Part shown: one piece after another, positions 9,006 through 17,106 of the stretch
Layout: every line of letters begins with the position of its first letter
Position numbering within the stretch: the stretch's first letter is position 1
NCBI GenBank assembly: GCA_944320765.1
Contig: CALUIS010000004.1
Coordinates: 62,001-126,000 of the forward strand
Reading direction: 5' to 3'
Origin: an uncultured Paraprevotella sp.
GTDB lineage: Bacteria; Bacteroidota; Bacteroidia; Bacteroidales; Bacteroidaceae
DNA: 64,000 bases
Position numbers and translations under genes: made by a program
Notes under the pieces: generated by a model
Told to the model about the DNA's origin: nothing
The model's input: the letters and a program-made list of their open reading frames with translations, nothing else
The model's database searches: none

Positions 9006-11123
9006 ATGGAAAGTAACAAGTTGAAGACTTTGGGCGGCCTGTTGTGTGCCTGCCTGTTCCCCTTGGGGGCATGGGCGGACGACGTGGCCATTCTGGCGGG
9101 TGATTTGCGCATCACCTATGTGGAGAACGGAAAGCAGTTTAACGTGGAATACAAGGAAGGCAAGGCATGGCGTCCCGTGTTCGTCGGGTCGGTGCCGGAG
9201 GCTTCCTACGACCTGAACGGAAAGGAAGGCGGAGTGGTCAGCTCGGCATCCTGTGCCGTGGCGGACTACCGGACCCGCAAGGTGTCCGACGCTTTCGGGC
9301 GTGGCACGTGCCATGAGTTCGTGTTCGCCTCTCCGGCCAACGGGGACGCGGTGACCCTCACCCAGTCGTTCTACGTGTACGACGGGAAGGACTATGTGCT
9401 GACGGACCTGGCGTTGGAAGGCGACGCCTCGCTTCGTTCTAATTATCTGGCACCGGTGGCGGTGTCCGCCGCATACGACCTGTATGCCCCGGCGCAGACC
9501 AACCGGATGCTGAAGGTGCCGTTCGATAACGACGGCTTCGTGCGCTACCACCAGAACCGCATGAGGGGCGACATGACCTCCTACGAGGTGTCGGCCCTGT
9601 ATGCCGGCGAGAGCCGCCGGGGCGTGGTGCTGGGTTCGGTGAGCCACGACCGCTGGAAGAGCGCGGTGGAGGTGAAGGCTTCGGGCGACGGGCGCGTGGA
9701 GGCGTTGAAAGTGTTCTCCGGCGTGGCGAACAAGGAGACGCGCGATGAGCTGCCGCACGGCAAGGTGCGCGGCCCGGAAGTGCGTTCGGCCCTGATGTTC
9801 GTCGGCTCGTTCGCCGACTGGCGCGACGGCATGGAGGAATACGCGAGGGCCAACACGCTGGTGCAGCCCATGCGCAAGACGTGGACGCGCGGCACGCCCT
9901 TCGGCTGGCAGAGCTGGGGCGTGATGTCGGACAAGAACAGCTACGACGTGGACGTGGCGGTGTCCCGCTATTTCAAGGAGACGCTGAACCCCGGCGGGTT
10001 CCGCAACGGCCAGGGGCTGAACGTCATGAGCATCGATGCCTGGGACGGGATGGACAGCGGGCAGCGCACGGCCTTCTGCAAGGTGGTGAAGGAGAACGGC
10101 CAGATTCCAGGCTCGTATGTCACGCCGTTCTGCCTGTGGTGGAACGAGGACATGCTGTACCGGAAAATCTTCGAGGGCAGCCAGTATACGGGCTACGAGT
10201 GCGTGCTGAAGGTGAACGGGAAGCCGGCCAAGCTGGACGGCGCGTACTGCCTGGACCCCACGCATCCCGGCACGAAGGAGTTCATCAGCCGCGAGGTGCG
10301 GAACAAGAAGAAGGAGGGCTTTGAATACCTGAAGGTGGACTTCACCAGCAACGGCATGGTGCAGGCCGACTCCTATTACAATAAGGATGTGACCACGGCG
10401 GTGGAAGCCTATAACGAAGGCTTCTCCCATTTCATCGCGGAGGTGGACAAGGGCGAGCCGATGTTCATCGCCCTTTCCATCGCGCCCATCTTCCCTTACC
10501 AGTACGGCAACTCGCGCCGCATCGCCTGCGACACGTGGGGCAAGATCGGCCAGTCGGAGTACAGCATGAACGCCGTGGCCGGCGGCTGGTGGACGAAGGA
10601 GTTCTACCAGTACAACGACCCGGACCATCTGGTGCTGGTGGGCAACGACCAGGAGAAGGAGACCGAGGGCGAGAACCGCGCCCGCTTCACCAACGGGGCC
10701 GTCTCCGGCATGGTCCTGGTGTCGGACAACTACAGCCTGGAGGACCGTTCCGGGCGGGGCGACGCGAAGCTGTCCCGCGAGCGGGCCGGGAAGATTCTGA
10801 TGAATGCGGACGTGAACGAGATGGCGGACTTGGGCCGTTCGGGCCGTCCGGTCTACGGCTACCGCGAGTATAACGGCAAGGCCGACGGGGCGGAGACTTG
10901 CTTCGTGCAGGAGAGCGACAAGTATCTCTACCTGTCGGTCATCAATTACAAGGACGGCCCGGCTTCCGGGACGGTGGCATTGGAGCGGCTGGGACTTTCT
11001 TCCGGCGACTTCGGCGAGGTCAAGGAGCTGTGGACCGGCGAGGCGGTGAAGGTCGGGGCCGGCGGCTTGTCCTACACCGTGCCGGGCAAGGACGCACGGA
11101 TTTTCCGCTTCAGCAAGAAATAA
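9006..11123 (+). CDS. Second clan GH-D glycoside hydrolase, tandem paralogue without sorting tail
   Basis: This 705-residue protein starts at the ATG at 9006, which opens onto a signal peptide (about 1-24, ending GAWA-DD); an upstream in-frame ATG at 8940 would overlap the previous gene and add 22 residues unlike a signal peptide. It aligns along its length with the 6575-8983 product: GTPFGWQSWGVM, EYLKVDFTSNG (candidate nucleophile Asp445), RRIACDTWGK (candidate acid/base Asp509) and YNDPDHLVLVG. It ends at FRFSKK with no T9SS-like domain. The pair probably arose by gene duplication and acts on related alpha-linked glycans in different compartments (surface versus periplasm). The gap to the previous stop is 22 bp, so they are co-transcribed. 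Confidence 0.8.
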   Translation: MESNKLKTLGGLLCACLFPLGAWADDVAILAGDLRITYVENGKQFNVEYKEGKAWRPVFVGSVPEASYDLNGKEGGVVSSASCAVADYRTRKVSDAFGRGTCHEFVFASPANGDAVTLTQSFYVYDGKDYVLTDLALEGDASLRSNYLAPVAVSAAYDLYAPAQTNRMLKVPFDNDGFVRYHQNRMRGDMTSYEVSALYAGESRRGVVLGSVSHDRWKSAVEVKASGDGRVEALKVFSGVANKETRDELPHGKVRGPEVRSALMFVGSFADWRDGMEEYARANTLVQPMRKTWTRGTPFGWQSWGVMSDKNSYDVDVAVSRYFKETLNPGGFRNGQGLNVMSIDAWDGMDSGQRTAFCKVVKENGQIPGSYVTPFCLWWNEDMLYRKIFEGSQYTGYECVLKVNGKPAKLDGAYCLDPTHPGTKEFISREVRNKKKEGFEYLKVDFTSNGMVQADSYYNKDVTTAVEAYNEGFSHFIAEVDKGEPMFIALSIAPIFPYQYGNSRRIACDTWGKIGQSEYSMNAVAGGWWTKEFYQYNDPDHLVLVGNDQEKETEGENRARFTNGAVSGMVLVSDNYSLEDRSGRGDAKLSRERAGKILMNADVNEMADLGRSGRPVYGYREYNGKADGAETCFVQESDKYLYLSVINYKDGPASGTVALERLGLSSGDFGEVKELWTGEAVKVGAGGLSYTVPGKDARIFRFSKK

Positions 11124-11142
11124 GGACGTAAAAGATAAGACG

Positions 11143-11829
11143 ATGAACAGAATGTGTTTTTCTTTGCTCTTGGGCGGCTTCCTGTGCGCCGGCGTTCCGG
11201 CCGGCGCACAGGAGCATATCGCCCGGGAGTATATCGAGTGGTCCGACGTGTGGCTGACCGGTGCCAACCGGACGGACAAGCCCCATGTGCTGCTATTGGG
11301 CAATTCCATCACGCGGGGCTATCATCCCAAGGTGGAGAAGCTGCTCGAGGGCAAGGCGTACGTGGGGCGGCTGTCCGGCTCGAAGAGCGTGGGCGACCCG
11401 GCCCTGCTCGACGAGGTGGCCGCCATCCTGAAGCACAACCATTTCGACGTGATTCATTTCAACAACGGCCTGCACGGTTTCGACTACACGGAGGAGGAGT
11501 TTGAACGGGCTTTCCCGGCCTACGTGGAGCTGATACGGAAGTATGCGCCCGGTGCCAAGCTCATCTGGGCCACCATCACGCCGGTGCGCCAGGGGGAGGG
11601 CATGAAGGAGTTCGCTCCCATCACCGAGCGGATGAAGGCCCGCAATGCCATCGCCCTGGAGTATGTGAAGGGGCAGGGCATTGAGGTGGACGACTTGTGG
11701 GGCGTGGTGGCGGACCATCCCGAGTACTATGCCGGAGGCGACGGCACGCATCCCGTGGATGCCGGGTTTGATGCTTTGGCCCGTCAGGTGGCCAAGGTGG
11801 TCGGCGCGGCGTTGGAAGGGTTGGAGTGA
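11143..11829 (+). CDS. SGNH/GDSL-family esterase (probable carbohydrate deacetylase)
   Basis: This 228-residue protein has a signal peptide (about 1-22, ending AGA-QE). The SGNH blocks are present in order: LLLGNSITRGY with Ser55, a Gly in LSGSKSVGD, Asn107 or Asn108 in HFNNGLHG, and DGTHP with Asp200 and His203. Family members remove acetyl or other acyl groups from polysaccharides. Its place 19 bp after two GH-D enzymes suggests it deacetylates the same glycan before or during debranching. Signal peptide and size fit a periplasmic enzyme; the acyl group is not identifiable. It is the last + strand gene before a 900-bp noncoding stretch. Confidence 0.85.
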   Translation: MNRMCFSLLLGGFLCAGVPAGAQEHIAREYIEWSDVWLTGANRTDKPHVLLLGNSITRGYHPKVEKLLEGKAYVGRLSGSKSVGDPALLDEVAAILKHNHFDVIHFNNGLHGFDYTEEEFERAFPAYVELIRKYAPGAKLIWATITPVRQGEGMKEFAPITERMKARNAIALEYVKGQGIEVDDLWGVVADHPEYYAGGDGTHPVDAGFDALARQVAKVVGAALEGLE

Positions 11830-11864
11830 GGCTTGGGACTCCCGGCCGCGCCAGTATCGGAATG

Positions 11865-12412
11865 TCGCCAAATCTCTGGATTTCCTGTCAAAAAGGAAGG
11901 TCTCCCGCCTGATTCCGCGTCCGTGCGGCGGGACGGAAGGGCGGAAATAGCCCCCGAAGTGTTAAAAAACGGGCACGGGAACTGTCCGTATGGCGCATTT
12001 CTCCGCCTCGGCGACCGTTTTTGTGCGGCAAAAATGGGATTTCTTTGCTGAAAGAAATTTATTTCTTGCCGCAAAGACGCAAATTTCTTGTCGCAAAGAA
12101 ATTCACGGGAGTGTGGAAAGCGGGGAAAAACGGGGCTTCGGACGGCTTTTTCTTTCTATTTGGAGATTTTCCGCGTGCAAAATCCATTTGTCCTTTTGCA
12201 AGCTTTTCCCCCCGCTTGGCTGACGCGGGGGTGTCAGCCGTCCGCACGGTGTCCCGTGGCGGGCGGCGAAGTGTCGCTGAACCGGCTTCCCGGCTTTCAT
12301 CCTGCATTCCCGCATCCCCGCGAGAATCCCGTATTTCTTCCCGTCCCCGCCCTTGCGCCCGTCTGCGCGATTCTCGCGGGGGCGGTTTTGACGTTTTGAC
12401 GTTTTGACAAAA
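11865..12412 (-). repeat. Dispersed intergenic element, copy A (inverted relative to copy B at 40130-40640)
   Basis: Read on the minus strand, conserved blocks occur in the same order as in copy B. They are TTTGTCAAAA followed by GTCA, CGCGAGAATCGCG, GAAATACGGG, TTTCTTTGCGGCAAGAAA, TTTCTTTCAGCAAAGA, then ACAGTTC and TTTTTTAACA, and finally a GGATTTCC-type palindrome. The blocks lie at about 12388-12411, 12330-12382, 12042-12100, 11961-12003 and 11870-11887. The middle of the element is too diverged to align by eye. No protein-coding signal is convincing. Confidence 0.6.
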
Positions 12413-12664
12413 GGGTTTCTACCGCCCCGTTTTCCCGTTCAAGTGCAAGTTTGGCACGATTTCTTGTAGTTTTGCGTCAGATTGGGCGTTTTTTCCATTT
12501 TTTGCGCGAATTCTTGTAACACCTTCTTCTTATATTTAGTTCCTTTGCAGTGCAGTTAGTTAATATTGAGATTAGGTTAATGATTGGTTTAATAGGTATT
12601 CTGTTTTAAGGTAGGAGGTTGTTTTTGGAATTTTGTCTCCTTTATCAGAGAAGGGAAAAGAAGA

Positions 12665-12697
12665 GTCCCGGACAGGCCAGGCGTGGCAGTCCGGGAC
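12665..12697 (-). terminator. Intrinsic terminator for the VCBS/GH43 operon
   Basis: GTCCCGGAC at 12665-12673 pairs with GTCCGGGAC at 12689-12697. On the minus strand the stem is followed by TCTTCTTTTCC, 33 bp after the stop of the 12730 gene. Confidence 0.7.
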
Positions 12698-12729
12698 GCT
12701 TCCGTTTTTTGTGCGTGCCGCAGGAGGGA

Positions 12730-14442
12730 TCAGAACAGCATCTTGGCCGTGAACGACGGGCCGGAGGAGACGATGTAGACCCCTTTCCGGGGCAAGAGTA
12801 TCTCTTCGTTGGTGACGCCCTGCGCCACGGTCCGCCCGTCCGGTGTGCAGACCCGCACGGCCTCCTCGCAAGGTGCCTTCACCTCGATGCCCGCCGTGTG
12901 GCGGATGGCCTTGAAGCCTTCGGCCAAGGGGGCGTCGATGCCGGTGGCGACCGTCACCCGGCAGGTCTTGAAGGGGCTGCCGGCGTAAGCCTGGTCCAGC
13001 GTCTGCACGCCCACGGTGTACTCGCCCGCGCCGAAAGGCTTGATGCGGTAGGTCTTCACGGCGGACGAGAGCGAGGTCTGCAGGTCCGTGCCCACTTTCA
13101 ACCGTCCGGTCTCCAGGTCGGCCGGAATCATCGTGTAGGTCTCCCCTGTGTCCTCGTTCCGCAGGAAGAGGTTGTAGCGCAAGGCGGCCGTGGGAGATTC
13201 AGTGTCCGAGCCGTCGCTCCAGGTGATGACCAGCTCGTTCCCGTCCATTTCGGCGGCCACTTCCGCCGGTGCTTCGGGGAAGGTGTTGCCTTTCAGTCCG
13301 GCCTGTTCCGGCTTGTTCTCATACACGCGGAGCGGCGAGGAGTAGGTGGAGGGTGCGCCGTCGTTGAGCGTCCCCACGTAGCCACCCACGATGAGGTCCA
13401 TGTTGCCGTCGCCGTTCCAGTCGCCCATGTTGATGCCCCCGTCCTGGTTCACCGGCACGACGGGATAGGAGGTGTCCATTGCGAAGGTGCCGTCTTCCTT
13501 CTGGTAATAGATGCGGTTGCGGAACCCGCTGCCGTCGCTCGGCTCGCCGTTGACGACGAGGTCCATCCGTCCGTCGGCGTTGAGGTCGGCGGCCAGGGGG
13601 TTGGCGCGGCTCACGCCGAGGATGCCGCTTTCCGCCTCCGCCACGTAGCGGTAGGCGGGTGTCCCGTCGGCACCGATGGTGTTATAGAAGATGGAGGACA
13701 GGCACACCCAGTTGTCGCCGTTGCCGGTGCTGATGATGTCCAGCGTGCCGTCGCCGTCCAGGTCGGCCAGGGTGGACTGCCCCTGGAAGGCCCCGTAGAG
13801 GTTGTCGGGCGTGAGGTCGGCGAAGGTGCCGTCTTTCCGGTTGATATAAGTCTTCAGGGCGGTGGAGGTGCGGTCGCTGTAGCCCGAGAACTCGATGTCC
13901 AGCCATCCGTCGTTGTTCAGGTCTCCGAACATGACCGACCCGTTGGTGGCCGCCTCGAACGTGATGTCCTGCCGGACGAAGCGTCCCGTGCCTTGGTCGT
14001 TGAGGTAGAGGTCTACGTGCCGCCCGTCATGGTAGCTCATCATCACCACGTCCGTGTAGCCGTCGTGGTTGTAGTCACCGGTGGAGACGGGGTTGTAGAA
14101 GCCCTCGTCGCGGAATTGCTGGAATCCGGTGTCCGTCACCGGCTCGAGGCGGAAGTCCTCTTCCGGCCCCAGGTTCCGGTAGAGCAGGACGTACTTGAGT
14201 TCGCCGCTGAAGTTCCAGTCGCCTCCCTGTCCCATGAGGAGCAGGTCCAGGTTCCCGTCGTTGTCGAAGTCGAAGAACACGGCGTTGGTGTAGGTGCTGG
14301 GCTGGATGAAGCAGTATTGCTCCAGCGTGAACGTCCCTTCATTGTCCGGACGTGCCAGGATGGCCAGCTCGTCCCATACGTGGGCTGCGGCGGGCATTCC
14401 TGCCGCCAGTGCCGTCAGCCCGGCTATGATTAGTCTTTTCAT
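12730..14442 (-). CDS. Secreted VCBS/FG-GAP repeat beta-propeller protein with Fn3-like domain and T9SS-like tail
   Basis: This 570-residue protein has a signal peptide (about 1-20, ending PAAA-H). It carries six or so FG-GAP/VCBS blades, each with an acidic Ca2+-loop motif: FDFDNDGNLD, GDYNHDGYTD, GDLNNDGWLD, ADLDGDGTLD, ADLNADGRMD and GDWNGDGNMD (about residues 55-370). A fibronectin-like domain (about 390-490) follows, then a C-terminal domain (VRVCTPDGRTVAQG ... RKGVYIVSSG) resembling a T9SS sorting tail. No catalytic residues are apparent, so a glycan- or surface-binding role is inferred. It starts 9 bp after the GH43 gene, indicating one transcript and a shared target. Confidence 0.85.
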   Translation of the reverse strand: MKRLIIAGLTALAAGMPAAAHVWDELAILARPDNEGTFTLEQYCFIQPSTYTNAVFFDFDNDGNLDLLLMGQGGDWNFSGELKYVLLYRNLGPEEDFRLEPVTDTGFQQFRDEGFYNPVSTGDYNHDGYTDVVMMSYHDGRHVDLYLNDQGTGRFVRQDITFEAATNGSVMFGDLNNDGWLDIEFSGYSDRTSTALKTYINRKDGTFADLTPDNLYGAFQGQSTLADLDGDGTLDIISTGNGDNWVCLSSIFYNTIGADGTPAYRYVAEAESGILGVSRANPLAADLNADGRMDLVVNGEPSDGSGFRNRIYYQKEDGTFAMDTSYPVVPVNQDGGINMGDWNGDGNMDLIVGGYVGTLNDGAPSTYSSPLRVYENKPEQAGLKGNTFPEAPAEVAAEMDGNELVITWSDGSDTESPTAALRYNLFLRNEDTGETYTMIPADLETGRLKVGTDLQTSLSSAVKTYRIKPFGAGEYTVGVQTLDQAYAGSPFKTCRVTVATGIDAPLAEGFKAIRHTAGIEVKAPCEEAVRVCTPDGRTVAQGVTNEEILLPRKGVYIVSSGPSFTAKMLF

Positions 14443-14451
14443 GGTTGTCGC

Positions 14452-16212
14452 TTATTTGGTGGATTCGCCCTCCAGCCCGCCGGGGCCGTCGAACAGATAG
14501 GTGAAGTTGTCGAAGTACACGCTGCCGGCGGTTTCCTGCGTGTTGTAGGCATACAGCCCGATGCGGCTGCCTTTCCAGTCGCCCGAACCCGACTGGAAGG
14601 CATCGCCGAAGGGGAGGAACGTCTGGCCGTCCGTGCTGTAGTAGAACTGGTGCTGGTTCTGCACCGCGTCGATTTCCAGACGGAGGTAGATGCCGGTTTC
14701 CCGGACGGCGGAGATGTTCGTGAACGTTTCCGCCGCCCCGTCGGTCTCGATGTAGAGGTTGGCCTTGGGCTGTCCGTCCTGCTCCGTCATGGCGATGCCG
14801 CCGCCCACGTGCTTGCTGCCGATGCATTCGATGCCCGTGCGCCCGCCCGCCGTCAGCGCGGCGAAGTCCACCTTGACGGTGACGACTCCCTTGTATCCCA
14901 TGGTCTTCTGGGTGAACTGGTTGAAGGCCGTGCGGAGCTTCTCCGCCTGCATGGGCTTGATTTCCAGCCATCCGGGACGGCCCTCCAGCGACCAGTATTC
15001 ATCGTGCGGGTTGTGGTTGAACTGCCATTGCAACCCGAGCGTCTGCGACTCGAAGTCGTCGCTGGCCTGCGGGGCGGAAGGTTTCTGGTTTACGCCCGTG
15101 GCGGGCTTTTCGCATATCTTCATCGGTTCGCCTACGCCGTTCTGGTCGTAGTCCGTCCCGATTTCGGGGAAGCCGTCCTTCCACGTCACGGGCTGCAGGT
15201 GTACCACGCGGCCCTGCGGCTCGGTGGACTGGAAGTGGTAGAACCACCATTCGCCTTCCGGCGTGTCGACCAACGCGCCCTGGTGCGGCCCGTTCACCCG
15301 TGTGCTGCCCATCTCGAGCACCCGTTTCTGCTCGTAGGGGCCGTAGATGTCCTTGCTCCGCATGACGGTCTGCCAGCCGGTGCTGACCCCGCCTTCCGGG
15401 ATGCTGAGGTAATACCAGCCGTCCTTCTTGAACAGTTTCGTGCCTTCGGCCGTGGGGCCTTCGTACACTTTCTGCCCGTCATCGAGCAGCGTCTTGCCGT
15501 CCGCGCTCATCTTGTGGATGATGATGGGGCCGCCGCCCAGCTGGCTCCGGCCGAGGAACGCCTGCCCGTCGCCGTCCCACAGCGGGCAGGGGTCTTCCCA
15601 GCCCGACACGTCCTTCACCTGGTAGAGCGGCGCCCACGGTCCGGCCGGGTCGGTGGCGGTGGTCATGAACAGCCCCTCGTTGGGCGTGCAGACGTACATC
15701 CAGAATTTTCCGTCGTGGTAGCGGAGGGCAGGCGCCCAGCTGCCGTTGCCGTACTTGTCCATCTCGGAGTAGCCCGGCAGGTCGATGCGGTCGAAGATGC
15801 GCCCGATGATTTTCCAGTTCACCATGTCGTCGGACTCCAGGATGTTCATGCCCATGAAGTGGAACTCCGAGCAGGTCATGTAGTACTTGTCGCCCACGCG
15901 GATGACGTCCGGGTCGGAATAGTCCCCGTTCAGGACGGGGTTGGCGAAGGTACCGTCTCCCAGGTCGCCCCATCGGGTGTCGGTGTACCAGCCGGTGGAG
16001 CCGCCGAGGTCCTGTCCGCCGGAAAACAGCCCCATGCGTCCGCTGTTGGTGTAGTCGCCCAGGACGGGGCGTGCCCGGTGTTCGCCGGGGAAGAATTCCT
16101 GCACGGACTCTTCGCCCGAGCCTACTTTTTCAAAAGCCGTCATCTGTTGCGCCGCCAGAGGCGTGAGCGACAGGTTGCAGCACAGAAAGGTGAATGCGAT
16201 GGTATTTTTCAT
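14452..16212 (-). CDS. Glycoside hydrolase family 43 (beta-xylosidase / alpha-L-arabinofuranosidase type) with N-terminal VCBS-like segment
   Basis: This 586-residue secreted protein has a signal peptide ending LAA-QQ. Residues about 24-80 resemble a single VCBS-type blade (GDYTNSGRMGLFSGG), like the blades in the neighbouring propeller protein. The GH43 five-bladed catalytic domain (about 90-365) carries the expected triad: general base Asp100 (YSDPDVI), pKa-modulating Asp207 (GWEDPCPLW) and general acid Glu256 (AEGTKLF). A C-terminal concanavalin-like beta-sandwich (about 385-575) is typical of xylosidase-type GH43 enzymes. It probably removes arabinose or xylose side chains. The ATG at 16212 is preceded by a promoter-like TATATTTGC at 16243-16251. 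Confidence 0.9.
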   Translation of the reverse strand: MKNTIAFTFLCCNLSLTPLAAQQMTAFEKVGSGEESVQEFFPGEHRARPVLGDYTNSGRMGLFSGGQDLGGSTGWYTDTRWGDLGDGTFANPVLNGDYSDPDVIRVGDKYYMTCSEFHFMGMNILESDDMVNWKIIGRIFDRIDLPGYSEMDKYGNGSWAPALRYHDGKFWMYVCTPNEGLFMTTATDPAGPWAPLYQVKDVSGWEDPCPLWDGDGQAFLGRSQLGGGPIIIHKMSADGKTLLDDGQKVYEGPTAEGTKLFKKDGWYYLSIPEGGVSTGWQTVMRSKDIYGPYEQKRVLEMGSTRVNGPHQGALVDTPEGEWWFYHFQSTEPQGRVVHLQPVTWKDGFPEIGTDYDQNGVGEPMKICEKPATGVNQKPSAPQASDDFESQTLGLQWQFNHNPHDEYWSLEGRPGWLEIKPMQAEKLRTAFNQFTQKTMGYKGVVTVKVDFAALTAGGRTGIECIGSKHVGGGIAMTEQDGQPKANLYIETDGAAETFTNISAVRETGIYLRLEIDAVQNQHQFYYSTDGQTFLPFGDAFQSGSGDWKGSRIGLYAYNTQETAGSVYFDNFTYLFDGPGGLEGESTK

Positions 16213-16242
16213 ATACTTGCATGAATTAAAATGGTTCGTTAT

Positions 16243-16251
16243 GCAAATATA
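16243..16251 (-). promoter_or_regulatory. Putative -7 element (TATATTTGC) upstream of GH43
   Basis: It matches the Bacteroidota TAnnTTTG -7 consensus on the minus strand, 31 bp before the GH43 start. No well-spaced TTTG -33 element is visible, so support is partial. Confidence 0.5.
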
Positions 16252-16314
16252 CGCAAAAGGGTGGGCCGGAACGGGTACAAATGCGTCAGAAACTGCGAGC
16301 CTTGCGGCGTGCGG

Positions 16315-17103
16315 CTATTTCTTCAGCACGGCGCGGAGGACGAACCAGAGGTGCCGGGCCACCGTGGACGGCCAGCCGAAGTGGCGGGCCATGATGCGGA
16401 AGCGTTCCCTGAGGGAGGCCTTGTGGTTTCGGGTGGTGAGTCCCTCGCTCAGGTAGTCGGTGAGCACTTGGTGGGTGTTGAAGACGGGCTGGCGTTCCTT
16501 TTCCGCCCGCTTCAGCAGGCGGAGGCACCAGTCGTAGTCGGCCGAGAAACGGTATCTCAGGTCGTAGGGGGTCTGCCGGGCCAGGTCGGTGCGGGCGTAG
16601 AACGACTGGTGGCAGACCAGCATCCCCCAGCGGAAATCCTTCCACGTCAGTTGCCCGGGGGCCTGCAGGCGGCGGTGGCGGACGAACTTCCCGTCCGCGT
16701 CCACCAAGTCCGTCTCGCCGTAGACCACGGCGGGCAGGGGCGACGTGCCGGCCAGCGGCGCGAAGGCCTTCTGCAGCGTGTCGGGGCCGTGCAGGCGGTC
16801 GCCGGCGTTGAGGAACACGATGTAGTCGCCCGTGGCCTGCTCCAATGCCTTGTTCATGGCGTCATACAGCCCCTTGTCCGGCTCGCGCACCATGTGGATG
16901 TCGTGCGGGTGTTCCTTCCCCGTGTTGTCATCCACGTAGCGGTGGATGAGTTCCATGGTGCGGTCTTTGGAGCATCCGTCGATGATGAGGTGTTCCACGT
17001 GGGGGTAAGTCTGTGCGGCCACGCTTTCGAGGGTGGCCTGCAGGGTCTTCTCCGCGTTGTAGGTGACGGTGGCGACGGTGACGGAAGGGAGGGTATTTTC
17101 CAT
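16315..17103 (-). CDS. Family 2 glycosyltransferase
   Basis: This 262-residue protein has a GT-A fold N-terminus (VTVATVTYNAEKTLQATLESV), the LIIDGCSKDRTMELI motif and MVREPDKGLYDAMNKAL. The metal-binding position is NAGD in FLNAGDRLHGPDTL rather than a clear DxD, as in a known GT2 subset. It lacks a signal peptide and acts in the cytoplasm on a lipid-linked or lipid A-linked acceptor. It is the last gene of the glycan cluster, 3 bp after the GT1 gene. Donor and acceptor are not inferable. Confidence 0.9.
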   Translation of the reverse strand: MENTLPSVTVATVTYNAEKTLQATLESVAAQTYPHVEHLIIDGCSKDRTMELIHRYVDDNTGKEHPHDIHMVREPDKGLYDAMNKALEQATGDYIVFLNAGDRLHGPDTLQKAFAPLAGTSPLPAVVYGETDLVDADGKFVRHRRLQAPGQLTWKDFRWGMLVCHQSFYARTDLARQTPYDLRYRFSADYDWCLRLLKRAEKERQPVFNTHQVLTDYLSEGLTTRNHKASLRERFRIMARHFGWPSTVARHLWFVLRAVLKK

Positions 17104-17106
17104 ATA

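Larger units (their letters stand above)
11830..12729. other. 900-bp noncoding convergent intergenic region
   Basis: This lies between the stops of the SGNH gene (+) and the VCBS gene (-). It contains the dispersed element described at 11865-12412, short direct repeats of GTTTTGAC near 12385-12410, an AT-rich stretch near 12530-12640 with no gene, and the hairpin at 12665-12697. Overlapping short reading frames here have no signal peptide, domain or codon pattern like their neighbours and are best treated as spurious. Confidence 0.7.

Noticed and set aside
12021..12407. 128-codon + strand open frame in the 11830-12729 gap
   Set aside because: It overlaps element A, has a Ser/Arg/Pro-rich nonsense composition and competes with equally long frames on both strands.
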